Assembly: GCA_021613535.1 (NCBI GenBank)
Contig: CP075495.1
Span: 2,604,001-2,668,000 of the forward strand
Source: Adineta vaga
Taxonomy: Eukaryota; Rotifera
DNA length: 64,000 nt
Direction of reading: 5' to 3'
Each line of letters opens with the position of its first letter. The first letter of the stretch is position 1. The notes beneath the pieces are model-generated. The model saw nothing but the letters and a program-made list of their open reading frames with translations, made no database searches and had not been told where the DNA came from. Below are positions 50,044 to 62,468 of the stretch, piece by piece. A program made the translations under genes and the position numbers.

Positions 50044-50794
50044 ATTCCATCTAGAGAAGAAAAAAAAAAGATAAATGTCAAATGTATATATAGAAGTAGT
50101 GTATGTATATGGTGTTTTTTTTAAATATTGTTCGAAATCGTCGAGTAATCGAAAAGAAAAAGAAGAAAAAAAGTAGAGATGAATACACGCCATATGAATC
50201 GATTTTTTTTCTCTTAAAAAGGACAGAAATGAGAAAGTGAACAGAAAAAAAGGACATTACATTCACCACGGACATACATATACAGAATAAATGTACAAGA
50301 GCACGAAAAAAAAAGAATGAAATAGACAAATCACAGTAAAGAACAGACAAGACTGAATAGAAATACATTAAGAAATCTGAACGAGAGAAATATTGGGAAA
50401 AAAAAGAATAGAAAATGAATAGTTTGATTCAGGATATAAAAACTGCAAGAAAGGTTTTTGTTGTTTTTTTTTCAGTTTTATATACAAACATTCTCATGTT
50501 TTCTGAATCGACTAAATGAATATATACAAATTTATTTATATATATATATCTATATATGTAGATAGTCACACTTTCTCTCTCGCTCTTTTTCAGACTGCTA
50601 TACTGTTTTAACAGATATATGTTCTCATTCATTGTTGTTTGTCACTTTGCTTTTTCTTTTTCTCGTTTGTGTTTTCTCTCAAAGACAGCCAACAATAACA
50701 GATCTACATACAAATAAATATACATAGAAGTGACTAGAGATATGCAAATAACATACAGAGTAGAAGAAAAAGAAAAATCATTTGATAGAAAATA
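50044..50794. other. intergenic, ULK to sarcoglycan
   Basis: 751 bases, A+T-rich, with a (TA)n tract at about 50536-50556. It carries the ULK 3' UTR and the sarcoglycan promoter. Short minus-strand reading frames here lack splice or domain support. Confidence 0.4.
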
Positions 50795-53700
50795 TTAAGA
50801 TGCACTCGATGGGTCATTGAGCACAACAAGTCCCTGATTTTGAAGACAATGCAAACGACGTTCGACTGCTTCTCGATATTGTCGTAATATAGATCGATCA
50901 CAATCGGTAGTTGCTTGTTGACTTAAACTGTGAAATAAGACTTGGGCTTGAGTATATGGTCCAATACACTACAATGAATGATTTATTTTTTATTCTTTTG
51001 AATTCTACTTAAAACTTACTTCTTGAGCTTTACCAAAGAATTCTAAACTGGCAGCATTTAAACAAAGATCAATGGCATGTAAATAAAGTAATTTATCAGC
51101 TGTTAATGTCACACCTTTCATTTCATCATGTGTTAACAATTCTTCTTGTGTACTTAATTGTTTACACATAATCAAACAATGTTTATATTTGTTATTTAAA
51201 TCACCCACAGCATTTCTATTGAAGAATAAAATAATTTAAATTAAAAAAATATCATGAAAGAAAAAAAAGTGAAAATCTTACCGAACACCAGTTGTTGGAT
51301 GTAATCTTCCGGATTTCAATGTATCTCTACAATGACGATGATATGAAAGAGAATGAAATACTAAGAATGAATAAAACTTACCGAGCAAGGCACATAGCTG
51401 AACTAAGAAAATGCATAGCTTTAACATAAAGTGTTAATTGTTCAGCACGTTTATATAAATCATCTACATGACTAAGACGATCCATTTTTGGTCGTGAGGA
51501 ATTATTACTGTTCTTATTATTTAAACTTAAAGGTTCTGTTAATAAACTTGTTCGTGAACTAGCCAAATTTAATATATAATCAACTAATTGAAGAATAAAA
51601 TCGAGTTTATTCAATGTATCATGATGTTCATTCTAGATTGAAGAAAAATAAAATCAATGGTTTGATCGAGAATGAAAGTTAAATTCTTACATCTAGTAGT
51701 GTATCATCGGTAATTTTCTGTGGTTCATAATAACGACCTTCGGGCTTTATATCACCAAATATTGAACTAACACGTCGTCGAAGTGATTCAGCTGCTGATT
51801 GTTGATCAGTATTTGTTCCGAAAAATTCCAAATTATTTTCTTGTTCAAAAAATCGATCATGAAGATCTAAATTTTTGGATAAAAATAAACTAGAAAATCT
51901 AAACAATTTTAAAATATTTACTATCGATATCAGTTAGTTTCTGTCGTGATTTTAGTGGAGATGCATCAATGATTAATTTCGAATTCTGTTGTTGAACAAG
52001 ACTTGAATTCGATGCTGATGGTTGAATAGCTCGTGATGGCGGTGGTGTCGTTGCTAGAATAAAAATCAATAATTCTTTTGATAACGAAAAATATCTTTTT
52101 CAATTTTTCAATCCTACTTGTTCGACGTGTTGCCGATATTAAACTGAATGGATTACCAGATGCAGCTGCACCTTCTGCAGTGAATCGTACAGCTGGTGGA
52201 CTGATAGAATTAGCTAAATCGGAATTCGATGAAACAATACTTGCTTGACGAAGACGATCCAATGATGCTCGACGATCTAATTGAAAATTTCAAAAAGAAA
52301 AGAATATAGACTGATTTGATCTGTTAGAAATATACCATCATATGGACTACTGTTTGGACTACCAGCGGAAATACCACCTATACTTTTAGTTCGATCTCTT
52401 GATTCTTGCATTTTTTCATAATTAAGAATTTGTGATGGAACTGGTATTGGTTGACTAACACTGGAAGCGCGTGTGTCTTTGATTGTAGTAGTATTTTCGA
52501 TTGCTGTTAAAGCTAGATTATCTGGCCGTTGTGATGATGGTTCTTTTGGACATCTTGAAGAGACTAAATCGAATATAATATTCATTAAAAATATAACTTA
52601 CAGAACTCCTTCAGATAATGTACGATGTGAATCTTTAATAAGACGTTTTTCCCGTGAAAGTTGAGCAAATGATGTATGATTACCAGCTAGAGAAGAGATG
52701 AAAATTTCATTCAATTAATATATAAACTTTATTTACCTGCTGGAAGACTTTTTTCTACGTTAACTTGATCTGGTATAAGTACAAAATCATCTGGTTTTGT
52801 TGATACTGGTGTAGTTGGATTTGATGCACGTTTAATTGATGAACGATTTGCATTTGTCGTTGGGCCAAGATTATTTACAGAATTTGGCGATGGAGAACGA
52901 CGAGTATTAATTGTTGGTTGTGATGGAGTTGGTATTGTATTTGGTACAATATCTGGTTCATATTCAGGTATCGGATCAATTTGACGACTAAATTGTCGAG
53001 GCATGATTGTATCCTGAATAAATAGAATAGATTCGATATGTTTTTATTGAAGCAAATCAAAACTTACGAAATCTTGTACTTGAGATAGAATACCTTCACG
53101 TAATGGAGATGAACTAATGATATTGATACTCGATGTTTGTGTTCGACCTGCTGATATTGGTACAGGTTGACCTAGAATAAGAATTCTTTAAAAAACAACA
53201 AGAATATGTCTATTTGAAATTTACTTTTTGTTAAAAATGGATGAGTAAAAAAGTCTTCATAATCAATTCGTTCTTTTGGATTTCTTTTTAATATTCGAAC
53301 AATTAAATCTGTTAATTCTCGTGAAGTTGATGATGGAATTCTAAAATAAATTTACCCTCTCTCGTCACATCTATTCAACGAATTAATGAAAAATGTTCGA
53401 TCACATACGATGGTGCTAAATTAACATTTCTTTCATAATATTGTTTCAGTGCTTGTGGTGTTTGAGCTTGGAATGGTGCTTTGCCTGTTAAACATTGATA
53501 CATAATTGTACCAATCGACCATAAATCAGCTTTTCCATCATATTGTAACGATCGAATAACTTCCGGTGCCATATACATTGGAGAACCACATAAAGTTCCA
53601 GCCATAACACCATCCGATAGAAATCTTGCAAAACCAAAATCCGCTATTTTCAATATAATATCTTGTACACGAGGATTATTTTTATCCGGATGTGATAAAA

Positions 53701-54517
53701 GAATATTTTGAGGTTTTAAATCACGATGTACCTATTGAAGAAAAACAAAATAGACGATAAGCTTAGTTTTTCCTTATCAATAGAAAACAAAATGAATACT
53801 TACAACACTATGTTCATGACAAGCACGAATAGCTGCAGCTAAAAAGAAAAAAAAATAATTATAATAGATAGTGAGATATGATCTTCAACCCTCAGGTTAC
53901 AAAAACTAATGAAATGATTTTCTTACCAATTTGTCTAAAAAAGATCGCAATAGTATCTTCACTAAGTGTTTGTCTTGCTTGTAGATAATCAGCTAAATCT
54001 CCACCATTGCAAAACTAAATACAACATAAATAATATACATATATATGATGAAACTTATTGACTAACCTCCATAACAAGATAAACATTATTAGGAGATTCC
54101 TATAATAGAAATGTAAAGAAGTTTTTTTTTCTTAAAATAGAATTTTGATTTTCTTTTTCAGTTAATCATACTTTACAATCGAGTAATGCAACCAGATTTT
54201 CATGTTTGAGTTTTGTTAATTCCTAAAATAGAGAAAAGAATTTTATCGAATATCAATTGAATTCGTTGTTTTTACTTTGAGAATTTTAATTTCTTTTTCT
54301 AATAAACTTTGTGATTTTGCTAATTGTTTTTTTGTTATCTGTTTAATTGCTACTTGTTGTTCAGGATTCTTAATAGAAAACAAGAATAATAACCATAACA
54401 AATTCTTTCTTTTTATCAACATACAATTTTTGAATGGCCAAGAAAAACAATCGCAAAAGCACCATGTCCAATTAGATCTCGTTTGCTATATTGATAATCA
54501 CCAATTGTTTCCGGCAT
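50795..54517 (-). CDS. ULK: ULK1/ULK2-type autophagy kinase (ATG1)
   Basis: About nineteen small exons. The N-terminal kinase domain is complete: [11 protein letters not shown] loop, VAIKQITKK lysine, [28 protein letters not shown] catalytic loop, [11 protein letters not shown], and the activation segment [17 protein letters not shown] with the conserved Thr. A long Ser/Pro/Thr-rich middle region follows, with PDDFVLIP equivalent to the DDFVMVP of ULK1 and several basic Ser sites. The C-terminal part ([52 protein letters not shown]) is the tandem MIT/EAT region that binds ATG13 and FIP200. ULK kinases start autophagosome formation downstream of TOR and AMPK. The start agrees with vertebrate ULK ([20 protein letters not shown]). 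Confidence 0.95.
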
Positions 54518-55830
54518 TTTGACTTCGTTCTTTTTTTGTCTTTAGTTTGATATATTCATTGAGATTGGGTTAAAAAATAAGTTGTCGTCTAGAAACATAC
54601 AAATATATAAACACAAAACGAAAAAGAACGAGACAAAAAATGATGCAATACTAATTTTAAATTTTATATATGTTCATCGTGTATAGAGCTTGTCATCTTT
54701 GTTGATAAGAAAGGCGCACAATTATCAACAATCTCAAATAATATTACCCACACATCGTTGTATTAACATGTGTATGTATGTGTGTGTGTGCGTAGGATAT
54801 TGTAAGCACAACACAATCAGATACCAGCTGAGCTTGTTTTATATACAGAGAACGAGCGAAGAAAAAAAAACGAGAACGTGATCATGTGATGATGATGATT
54901 TGTATTCAAAAAATTTTCTTTTTTCTTCTTGGACTCAAGAAAATATTCAATGTTTATTTCAATGATAAAAGAAACAATAAGAGAAAGAACAAGTTCCTCA
55001 AGGATACTCAAGAGTATATGCCATTGATTATTCTTCGATGTAATAATGATCATGCAATTCTAATTATATTTTTATCAATTTAATAAATCAGAAAAAAACA
55101 AAAATTTTCGATATTAATTACTATAATATAAATTCTACTCAATATTTCTAACGCAAAGAAATGACTTCGATTAAAATCTTCTTCATTTTTAATATCTTAC
55201 AAAACGTACTAAATGTTAATCAATATATATGTGTGTGTGTGTGTGTGTGTGTATGGAAATGAAATCGCCCTGACTGAGATAAGGTCAATAACAAACGCAC
55301 ACAGTATATGTCGATTGATGTATAAGTAAATACAAGCTGGGCCATTCTTCTTCCACGTTGACGGTGCGTGATCAGAACGTGTAAGAAGGAAGAAAAACAA
55401 AGAACTGTTTTGTCAGACGTTTCTTTAGATTAACATGACGACGTACGTATGTTATGTTTCTTCTAATTCTCTCCCTAAGTAACTGATCCTTTTTCGCACT
55501 TATGTAACAAAAGTGTATGTAAACAATCGCTCAGTACATGTTCTTACCGTTATAGTAAATATGTACAATTTAATTAATAAATACATAAAGAAAAAACAAA
55601 GAAATTCGTTTGTTTTTCTCTGTTTAAATTATCTAAAAATGGAGATAAAATTTTGTCGTTTCTTAAGAAAACAAAGAATAAGAGACTTAGTTTTAACTAT
55701 AACGAATGATCATCAACAAGCCCAAAAACAACAACAGATAAATCTAGTTATACAATAAACAAAAAAAAGAAGAGAGAATAACAGAAAACAAAATGACCAT
55801 TTCAATAAGCAATCATTCGTCTATATGTAT
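54518..55830. other. intergenic, TMEM258 to ULK
   Basis: 1.3 kb with no supported exon. It contains short TG-rich runs near 54768-54794 and a (GT)n tract at about 55231-55252. It should include the ULK promoter and the TMEM258 3' UTR. Confidence 0.45.
55231..55252. repeat. (GT)n simple repeat
   Basis: Eleven GT units between TMEM258 and ULK. Confidence 0.9.
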
Positions 55831-56186
55831 TCAAACAAAGATGCCAACCCAAAGTAAAAGAAATAAACCACCATAACCAAGAAAGATTGATGCCACACTA
55901 AAAAACAAAATAGAAAATGATTTCTTTATTAGTCTATGTGATAATATTTACAGTGCAATAACAAGTTCTTTTTTCCAATCACGAGTATATTTCGTACTAG
56001 TAACTTCGTAGACAAAAAACCATGACATTAAAAATAATCCAATGCCTAGAAAAAGGTTTTTGTTCAATCAAATATTATTGTAGTTCATTGAAACTTACCT
56101 AATAAGACAATACTAAGTGTTGGATATGCCGATGGATTGACTGGACTAACATATCGGCTCATTTGATCAACATTTAATCGTACCAT
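55831..56186 (-). CDS. TMEM258: TMEM258, oligosaccharyltransferase subunit
   Basis: Three exons code for about 80 residues. [40 protein letters not shown] and [19 protein letters not shown] are near-identical to vertebrate TMEM258 (79 residues). It has two membrane spans with a short loop. TMEM258 (Kuduk in flies) is a small subunit of the ER oligosaccharyltransferase that N-glycosylates proteins. The ATG at 56186 gives seven extra N-terminal residues before the conserved MSRY. Stop TGA is at 55831-55833. It ends about 210 bases before the MDH gene in the same orientation. Confidence 0.95.
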
Positions 56187-56394
56187 TTTTCTATATTCTA
56201 ATTTCTTTTCAAAAAAAATTGTTAATCTTAAAAATAAAACACAATCTAATATGTCATTGTCATTAAATCTTGTTCTTTTCATTTATTTCTCTTCTACATT
56301 CTACAGGACGAAAGACAGATAATAATAAAATAGGTTTCTAAAAGTGAATTAAAATGAAAAGAAAGTCCTTTGTTTTCTTGCTATCTTATTCTTT

Positions 56395-57690
56395 TCATTT
56401 CGATTTTGCTAAGTATTGTTTGGCGAAATTCAAACCACTTTGAATATTTCCATTTAATTCTTTTTTGCCTTTTTCCATTAATTTATTTTCAAAATCACTT
56501 AATTTACCCATACCCATACTCTTCTCAACACCGTTACGCTACAAAAGAAAGAAAATCAATTCGTAAAAATCAAATCAAATTCATGTATGACATACGCCAA
56601 AGAGAAGTGGAGTAGCAAAGTGACTAAATTCACCATCATGTGTTGCAATATAACCACATTCAACAACACCTTGTTTGCCATTCAATGCTTCGAGAACAGA
56701 AAATGAAAATCGAGCACCAGCATGTGCCATTGATAGAGTTGCACTACCAGCGCCAGCTTTAGCTTCGACAACTTCTGTTCCAGCATTTTGAATACGAGTT
56801 GATAAACTTTCTAATTCTTGTTGAGAGAATGACACCGGTGGTGATACTTGAGAAAGTAATGGAATAATGGTATTTCCTGAATGGCCACCAATTACTGGAA
56901 CATTGACTTTTGTTGGATCAAGACCCTAAAGAAGAGCATAGAAAAGGTTTCAATGTTATATGAAGACAAACTTTTACAAGACAAAAAAAAACGGTTCATA
57001 CTTTGGCTTCAGCGATGAATGTTGCAGCACGAACAACATCTAATGTTGTAACACCAATAACTTTCTTTTCATCATAAACATTATGTGCTTTTAAAATTTC
57101 AGCAGCAATAACAACAGTTGAATTAACTGGATTAGCGATAATAGCAATAATTGCACGTGGACAATTTTTAGCACAAGCCGAAACAAGATCCGCAACAATA
57201 GTTGCATTTGTATTGAATAAATCATCACGTGTCATACCTATATGAAAAATAAACATTCAATTTTTTATCAATCAATTTCCTACCAGGTTTTCGTGGTACA
57301 CCAGCAGGAATAACAACGAGATCCATTCCTTTCAATGCATTTCCTAATTCTTCTTTACCAACATGAGCCTTGACCTTTGCACGTGTCTCAATATGACTGA
57401 GATCGGCACCAACACCTTTTGTATGTTGAATATCATAAAGTGATAAATCACTAATCAATGGACTTAATTTTAATAATAATGAAAGTGGTTGACCAATACC
57501 ACCACTAGCACCTAAGACAGCGACTTTTCTCTATTGAAATGAAAACAGAAACAATAATCTCAATCAAAGATAGAATAGAATCGTGTTGACATACGCCCGT
57601 TGATGAAGCATTCGATGACGAAGCATATCGAGTAAGATTGGGGCTAATTCTTGAAATAAGAGAACCTAGTAAAATTGGTGTTTTATTCAT
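56395..57690 (-). CDS. MDH2: Mitochondrial malate dehydrogenase
   Basis: Five exons, about 340 residues. A Ser/Arg-rich presequence of about 30 residues ([20 protein letters not shown]) precedes the NAD-binding motif [17 protein letters not shown]. Then come [20 protein letters not shown] with substrate-binding Arg residues, [16 protein letters not shown] and the catalytic His in [16 protein letters not shown]. This is the mitochondrial form, which oxidises malate to oxaloacetate in the citric acid cycle and the malate-aspartate shuttle. The last exon ends [11 protein letters not shown] pyrimidine-rich acceptor (TTTCTTTCAG at 57730) lies 39 nt upstream of the ATG. It is divergent from PDIA6. 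Confidence 0.95.
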
Positions 57691-58198
57691 TTTTGTTTGT
57701 TTGTTTGTTACAGTTGGTTGAAGGAAGTTCTGAAAGAAAGAAAAACCAAATAATATTTTGTTATTTCTAAATAAAAGTTCTTCCACATAATGATTGATTA
57801 TTTTTGTTTTGTTTATTTATATCTATGAGTTGGCTTTTTTATTTCAACCAATCAGTAATGGCGCCACATGCAATGTATAAAAAAGAAAGTTTTCAAAAAA
57901 ACATTTATCAAATTAACAATAAATGAATAATTTTCATGATTATTTCCAAAAAGAAATCAATTTATTGGCTATGAGCATTTCTATTAAAGGTTTGATAATT
58001 AGTTTTCATAGGTCTATTTACATCGGTCAAACGCGCTGAACTATGATTGGAAAAAGAATGATAGATGACAACAGAGATCGTGGAACTAAAATGTTGGTTG
58101 TTCAAAGATTTTTGCTAGATAGATTGCACAGTGAGTTTTCTTTCTCTCATTCATTTCTATATTTTTTATTACTATTAACATTATAGATCAACTCAACT
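57691..58198. promoter_or_regulatory. divergent intergenic region, MDH2 and PDIA6
   Basis: 508 bases between two divergent genes; both promoters must lie here. No clear TATA box. It ends in ACATTATAG at 58186, 12 nt before the PDIA6 ATG, again an acceptor-like site. Confidence 0.45.
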
Positions 58199-60225
58199 AT
58201 GTATTCATCTCTATTGTTACTCATTCTTGGTCTGATTATTTCAACAAATGGATTTTATAGTTCAAATGATGATGTTATTGATTTGAATCCATCGAATTTT
58301 GATCGTTTAGTAACACAAAGTTCTGATTTATGGTTTATTGAATATTATGCATCATGGTGTGGACGTATGTATCAATGAGTCAATAAAATTTAACCTTGAC
58401 ATTTATTTATTGTTTTTATCTTATCATTTAGATTGTCGAAACTTAGCACCCGAATGGAAACGTGTTGCAACAGCGTTAAAAGGTATTGTTAAAGTTGGTG
58501 CAATCGATGCTGATACACACAAATCGCTTGGTCAACAATATGGAATCTCAGGTTTTCCAACAATTAAAATTTTTGGAAATAATAAACGATCACCAAGTGA
58601 TTATCAAGGTGGACGTACAGCAGATGCTATCGTTGAACAAGCTCTTAATCAATTAAGAACAATTGCTAATGAACGTTTGGGTAAACGTGGTGGAGGTACA
58701 GCAGTGGAAGTAGTAGTAGTGGTGGTGGTGGTAGTGGTAGTGATGGCAAAGATACAATTGAATTGACCGAAAGCAATTTCGATGTAAATTTTCTATCAAT
58801 TAATTTATCTAATATGTTTTCTCTCTTTTCTTTACTTACAGTCAACAGTTATCGATTCGGAAGACGTATGGCTTGTTGAATTTAGTAAGTTATTTTTTGA
58901 CAATTCATTTAGTTTCTATTAAAAAAAACAACCAAAGTTTATCAGCATAACATATCTCTATTTCGTACAGCGACGAAGTAAACTGTATAATTCATTTTTT
59001 TTTCGTTGAATGATGATTATCATATCAAGTTCGAAATATATACCTTGAGTTCAGGTACAGGCCATGATTGTACTATCAGTGCGTGAATAATTAGGTACAT
59101 TCGATCGATCTGACATACTATATTAAATGCCTATTAGAGAAATGGATGGGGTGTAAATTTTTCAGTTTTATGTCCTTCAATAGAATTCATCGGAAGCTAT
59201 ACGCAGCTTTCAGAACATTCACTTCTTTTGTTTTCGTTGAGAAGCTCATTGATCGGGTGATTTAATCAAAGCATTAATGTTTTCTTTTCTTTTTGTTTTT
59301 AGTGGCTCCATGGTGTGGTCGTAAGTATCTATTATAGGTAGTTTTTGTTAGACTTCATATATATATATGTGTATGTGTGTGATAGATTGTAAGAAATTGA
59401 CACCTGAATGGGCTCGTGCTGCAACAGAATTGAAAGGTAAAGTGAAATTAGGTGTCGTTGATGCAACTGTTCATACACAATTGGCTCAACGATATGGAGT
59501 ACAAGGTTTTCCAACAATTAAATTCTTTCCCGGTGGTAGAAAAGATGGTCAAGCAGAAGATTATGATGGTGGACGAACATCAAATGTATGTTACTAGTTA
59601 TCTTTCGAAAAATTACAATAATCATCGTTTTTCTTTTATTCTATAGGATATTGTGGCATGGGCATTGGATAAAGCTCAAGCTAATGTTCCCGCTCCGGAT
59701 GTTCTCGAAATTACTAGTCAAAATGTTTTGGATGATAATTGTGCTGAAAAACAATTATGTATCATTTCATTTCTCCCAAATATTCTCGATTGTCAATCAG
59801 CTTGTCGTAATCAACAGATTACAATATTAAAAAAGTTTGCTGATGATTACAAACGTAATGGATGGGGTTGGTTATGGGTCGAAGGAACACGTCAATTGAA
59901 ATTAGAAGAAAGTGTTGGTATTGGTGGCTTTGGTTATCCAGCACAAGTAGCAATCAATGCACGTAAAGGAAAATATGTAGTCTTAAAAGGTTCATTTAGT
60001 CAAACAGGTATTGGTGCATTCTTAAAAGAATTATCTGCTGGTCGATTATCAAGTCCACTTGTACCATTGTCGGGCGTTGACGATGGTAAACTACCGACTA
60101 TTGTTGAGAGTGAACCATGGGATGGTAAGGATGGTAAATTGGATATCGTCGAAGATATCGATTTGAGTGATATTAATTTGGATGATGATAATGAAAGTGA
60201 TACGAAAAAAAAAGTTGATTTATAA
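58199..60225 (+). CDS. PDIA6: PDIA6/P5 protein disulfide isomerase, with an internal frameshift
   Basis: A signal peptide ([18 protein letters not shown]) is followed by two thioredoxin domains, each with CGHC split by an intron at the same place ([12 protein letters not shown] and [12 protein letters not shown]). The non-catalytic C-terminal b domain ([24 protein letters not shown]) and the acidic tail [16 protein letters not shown] fit PDIA6, an ER oxidoreductase. In exon 2 the frame that carries domain 1 (to 58694) and the frame that carries the linker [14 protein letters not shown] and the start of domain 2 (from 58697) differ by one base. The first frame ends in a Val run and a stop at 58766. 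The protein ends KKKVDL rather than KDEL. One intron (58885-59302) is 418 nt; the others are about 55-65. Confidence 0.88.
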
Positions 60226-62468
60226 ATCGTAGAGATTGAACAAAGAAACAAAGAAACCAACAGATAATTGAATGCAAGTGATATTCTCTCTGTGCTTATT
60301 TCATCAGTATTGCTTCGTTTTGATTTTTGTTTTATTATATAGATGTCTGTGAGTATGCTTAACAATCATTGTTTTATCGCTTATTTATTCCATTCAGGTT
60401 AATAAAAAGAAACAATCCGATACTATGAGATTGATGTTTTTATATCTTTTTTTTCGTATGTATGATTTATTAGAGACGATAAGATTTAATATAATTTCAT
60501 TTTCGAATAATCATTCTACATACATGTCTGCTCCTCTTTCTTTCTTTCTATTTCAAAACTTTATTCTATTGACACGAACATCGAGTGTACTTTGCTCCAT
60601 CATGTGTTCTTTTCTCTTTCTTTCTTCATCTTCTTGTTTGAAAAATGATGTACTCTTTTTTATTCTCTGTTCGCTATCGTTCGCGAGTCGATAAATCAGA
60701 CAGTCTCCTATTCTTATTCATTTCTCGATAGTGAGTATTGCTTTTTGTCGTTCTTTTGTATGAATAGAAATTCTTTTGAACGTATGCTAATCATAAGTAC
60801 GAATTACAATTACTTCGATCATTCAGTTCTTTATTATTGCATAGAAGTCTTTTTTTTTCAATCGAACAAAACGTTCAAATACAACAGGTTCCTTTATTAG
60901 CGTTGGCACATCACTATACGTCAAATAAGTATAGTTTAATAACGCCTATTTTTGTTTCTTTTCCATCCTTAGTAATAATGACGTAATTATTTTTTCTTGA
61001 ATAGAACATAAAAAAATATAGAGGAAAGCAAGAATATTATGATACAAGTATGACAAGATAAAGCACGTGAGTGTCTTGTTAACTTAGTATCATTGCACTT
61101 AGTGTTTTTTTCTTCTCTTCTAATCAATCTATGATAAGGATGAGTGTCAGATTTTATTCATTTGATGATTGATATTTAAATAATTAATTGAAAATAGTCA
61201 ATTATTCCTTTTTATTTTCAGATCTGTTTATATTCAAACATTTGTGCACATTGAAAATCATACGGTGTGAATTGCATTATCTAGTCGATCATTAAACCTT
61301 CGGGTTAGTATCTTTTGATTATCTTTTCTCTCTCTCTCTCCTATGTTCAAAGTTGTAAAAGATACTCATGTTTCGATCAATTGTCATAGATAGAACATAA
61401 TGATGTTGTTCATTGTCTTCTATCATCTACAGCTGTTTCCAATGATTGTTCACACGATGAGCTGATATGTATAAACATGCAATTTGAAAGAATCTATCAG
61501 TGATCCATGTTTATTTACATATCACTCTTTCTTTCTCCCTATCACATTCGTTTGCCACCATGTAAAATCATAACATAGAAGTGTGTGTTTGCATTTATTA
61601 ACAAGTGGTCGTACTGTGAAGAGAAAAAAAAACTCGATTTTATTGGTAGTCTATGTACGGTACATTTGAGACATCAATAATATCTCAACTCTCACAACTC
61701 AATGCTCTCATTCACACCTTTATAAAATGATCTGATTTATGAGATAGTTAAAGTTCGAGGTGAGGAGAGGATAATATTAAAATCGATATTTATATATATA
61801 TATATAAAACTTGTGAATTGTTTTCTATTAGTGAAGCAATGCATCAATGATTCGTACAAGTCACGGTTTTCTTCTTTTTAATCAATGATACTCCTATGTT
61901 CTCAGGTGTACTATACGTGCGCCGATGAAAACGATTGATCTGTAGTTCTGTTTTCTTCAATAATATTCTTTTCTATATATGAGAATTTTGCTTGACCCAT
62001 AACCATTTTTTTTCTCACAATGACTAGACCAGTTAGAAATTATGTTTTGATTATTGCTTACAAATATATAGACATCGAATTGACCCGCGAGCGAAAAGTG
62101 TGAGAGAGGCAGAGGGAGAGAAGAAGCGAAAGAGAAATTTTTTTTTGGTACACAACGATATGTAATGCTGCTGGTGCACTTTACACAGTTTATAATCAAG
62201 CGAAAAGAACGAAAAAACGAAGTGAAGGAGAGAAAGAAATTCTAAGTGCCTCTTTTTTGTCCGTGTGATCAAACATACGAAGTTAATAGTTAGTGTATGC
62301 TGGTAAATATATTCAAAAAAAAAACAAAAGTCTATTTCATTTCTTTAGGTAATCAATTACCGATGTCCAAAGTTCTTTCAAGGTTTGTATTTACATTTCA
62401 TAACTAAATATAATACAATTCTTTTTTTTCTTTTACTTTTTCACATGTTAGATAAATTTATAACAATC
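60226..62468. other. intergenic, 2.2 kb between PDIA6 and PPTC7-like gene
   Basis: No supported coding exon. The frames present are Phe/Ser/Leu-rich products of pyrimidine tracts. It includes a (TA)n tract near 61792-61806. A stretch at about 62080-62130 is richer in G+C than its surroundings, without a feature I can name. An acceptor-like CACATGTTAG ends at 62451, 17 nt before the next ATG. Confidence 0.45.

Noticed and set aside
54095-54125. Plus-strand stretch resembling miR-1 (AAATGTAAAGAAG)
   Set aside because: It lies in a ULK intron, lacks the proper seed base and has no complementary arm to form a hairpin.
55513-55758. 81-codon plus-strand frame upstream of TMEM258's 3' end
   Set aside because: Lys/Gln/Asn-rich, no homology, no partner exons.
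58697-58766. Poly-valine C-terminus of PDIA6 exon 2
   Set aside because: It is the wrong frame of a Ser/Gly linker after the one-base frameshift.
62385-62468. Longer N-terminus for the PPTC7-like protein
   Set aside because: An acceptor (CACATGTTAG) at 62451 interrupts it, and the ATG at 62469 starts a sequence that matches PPTC7.
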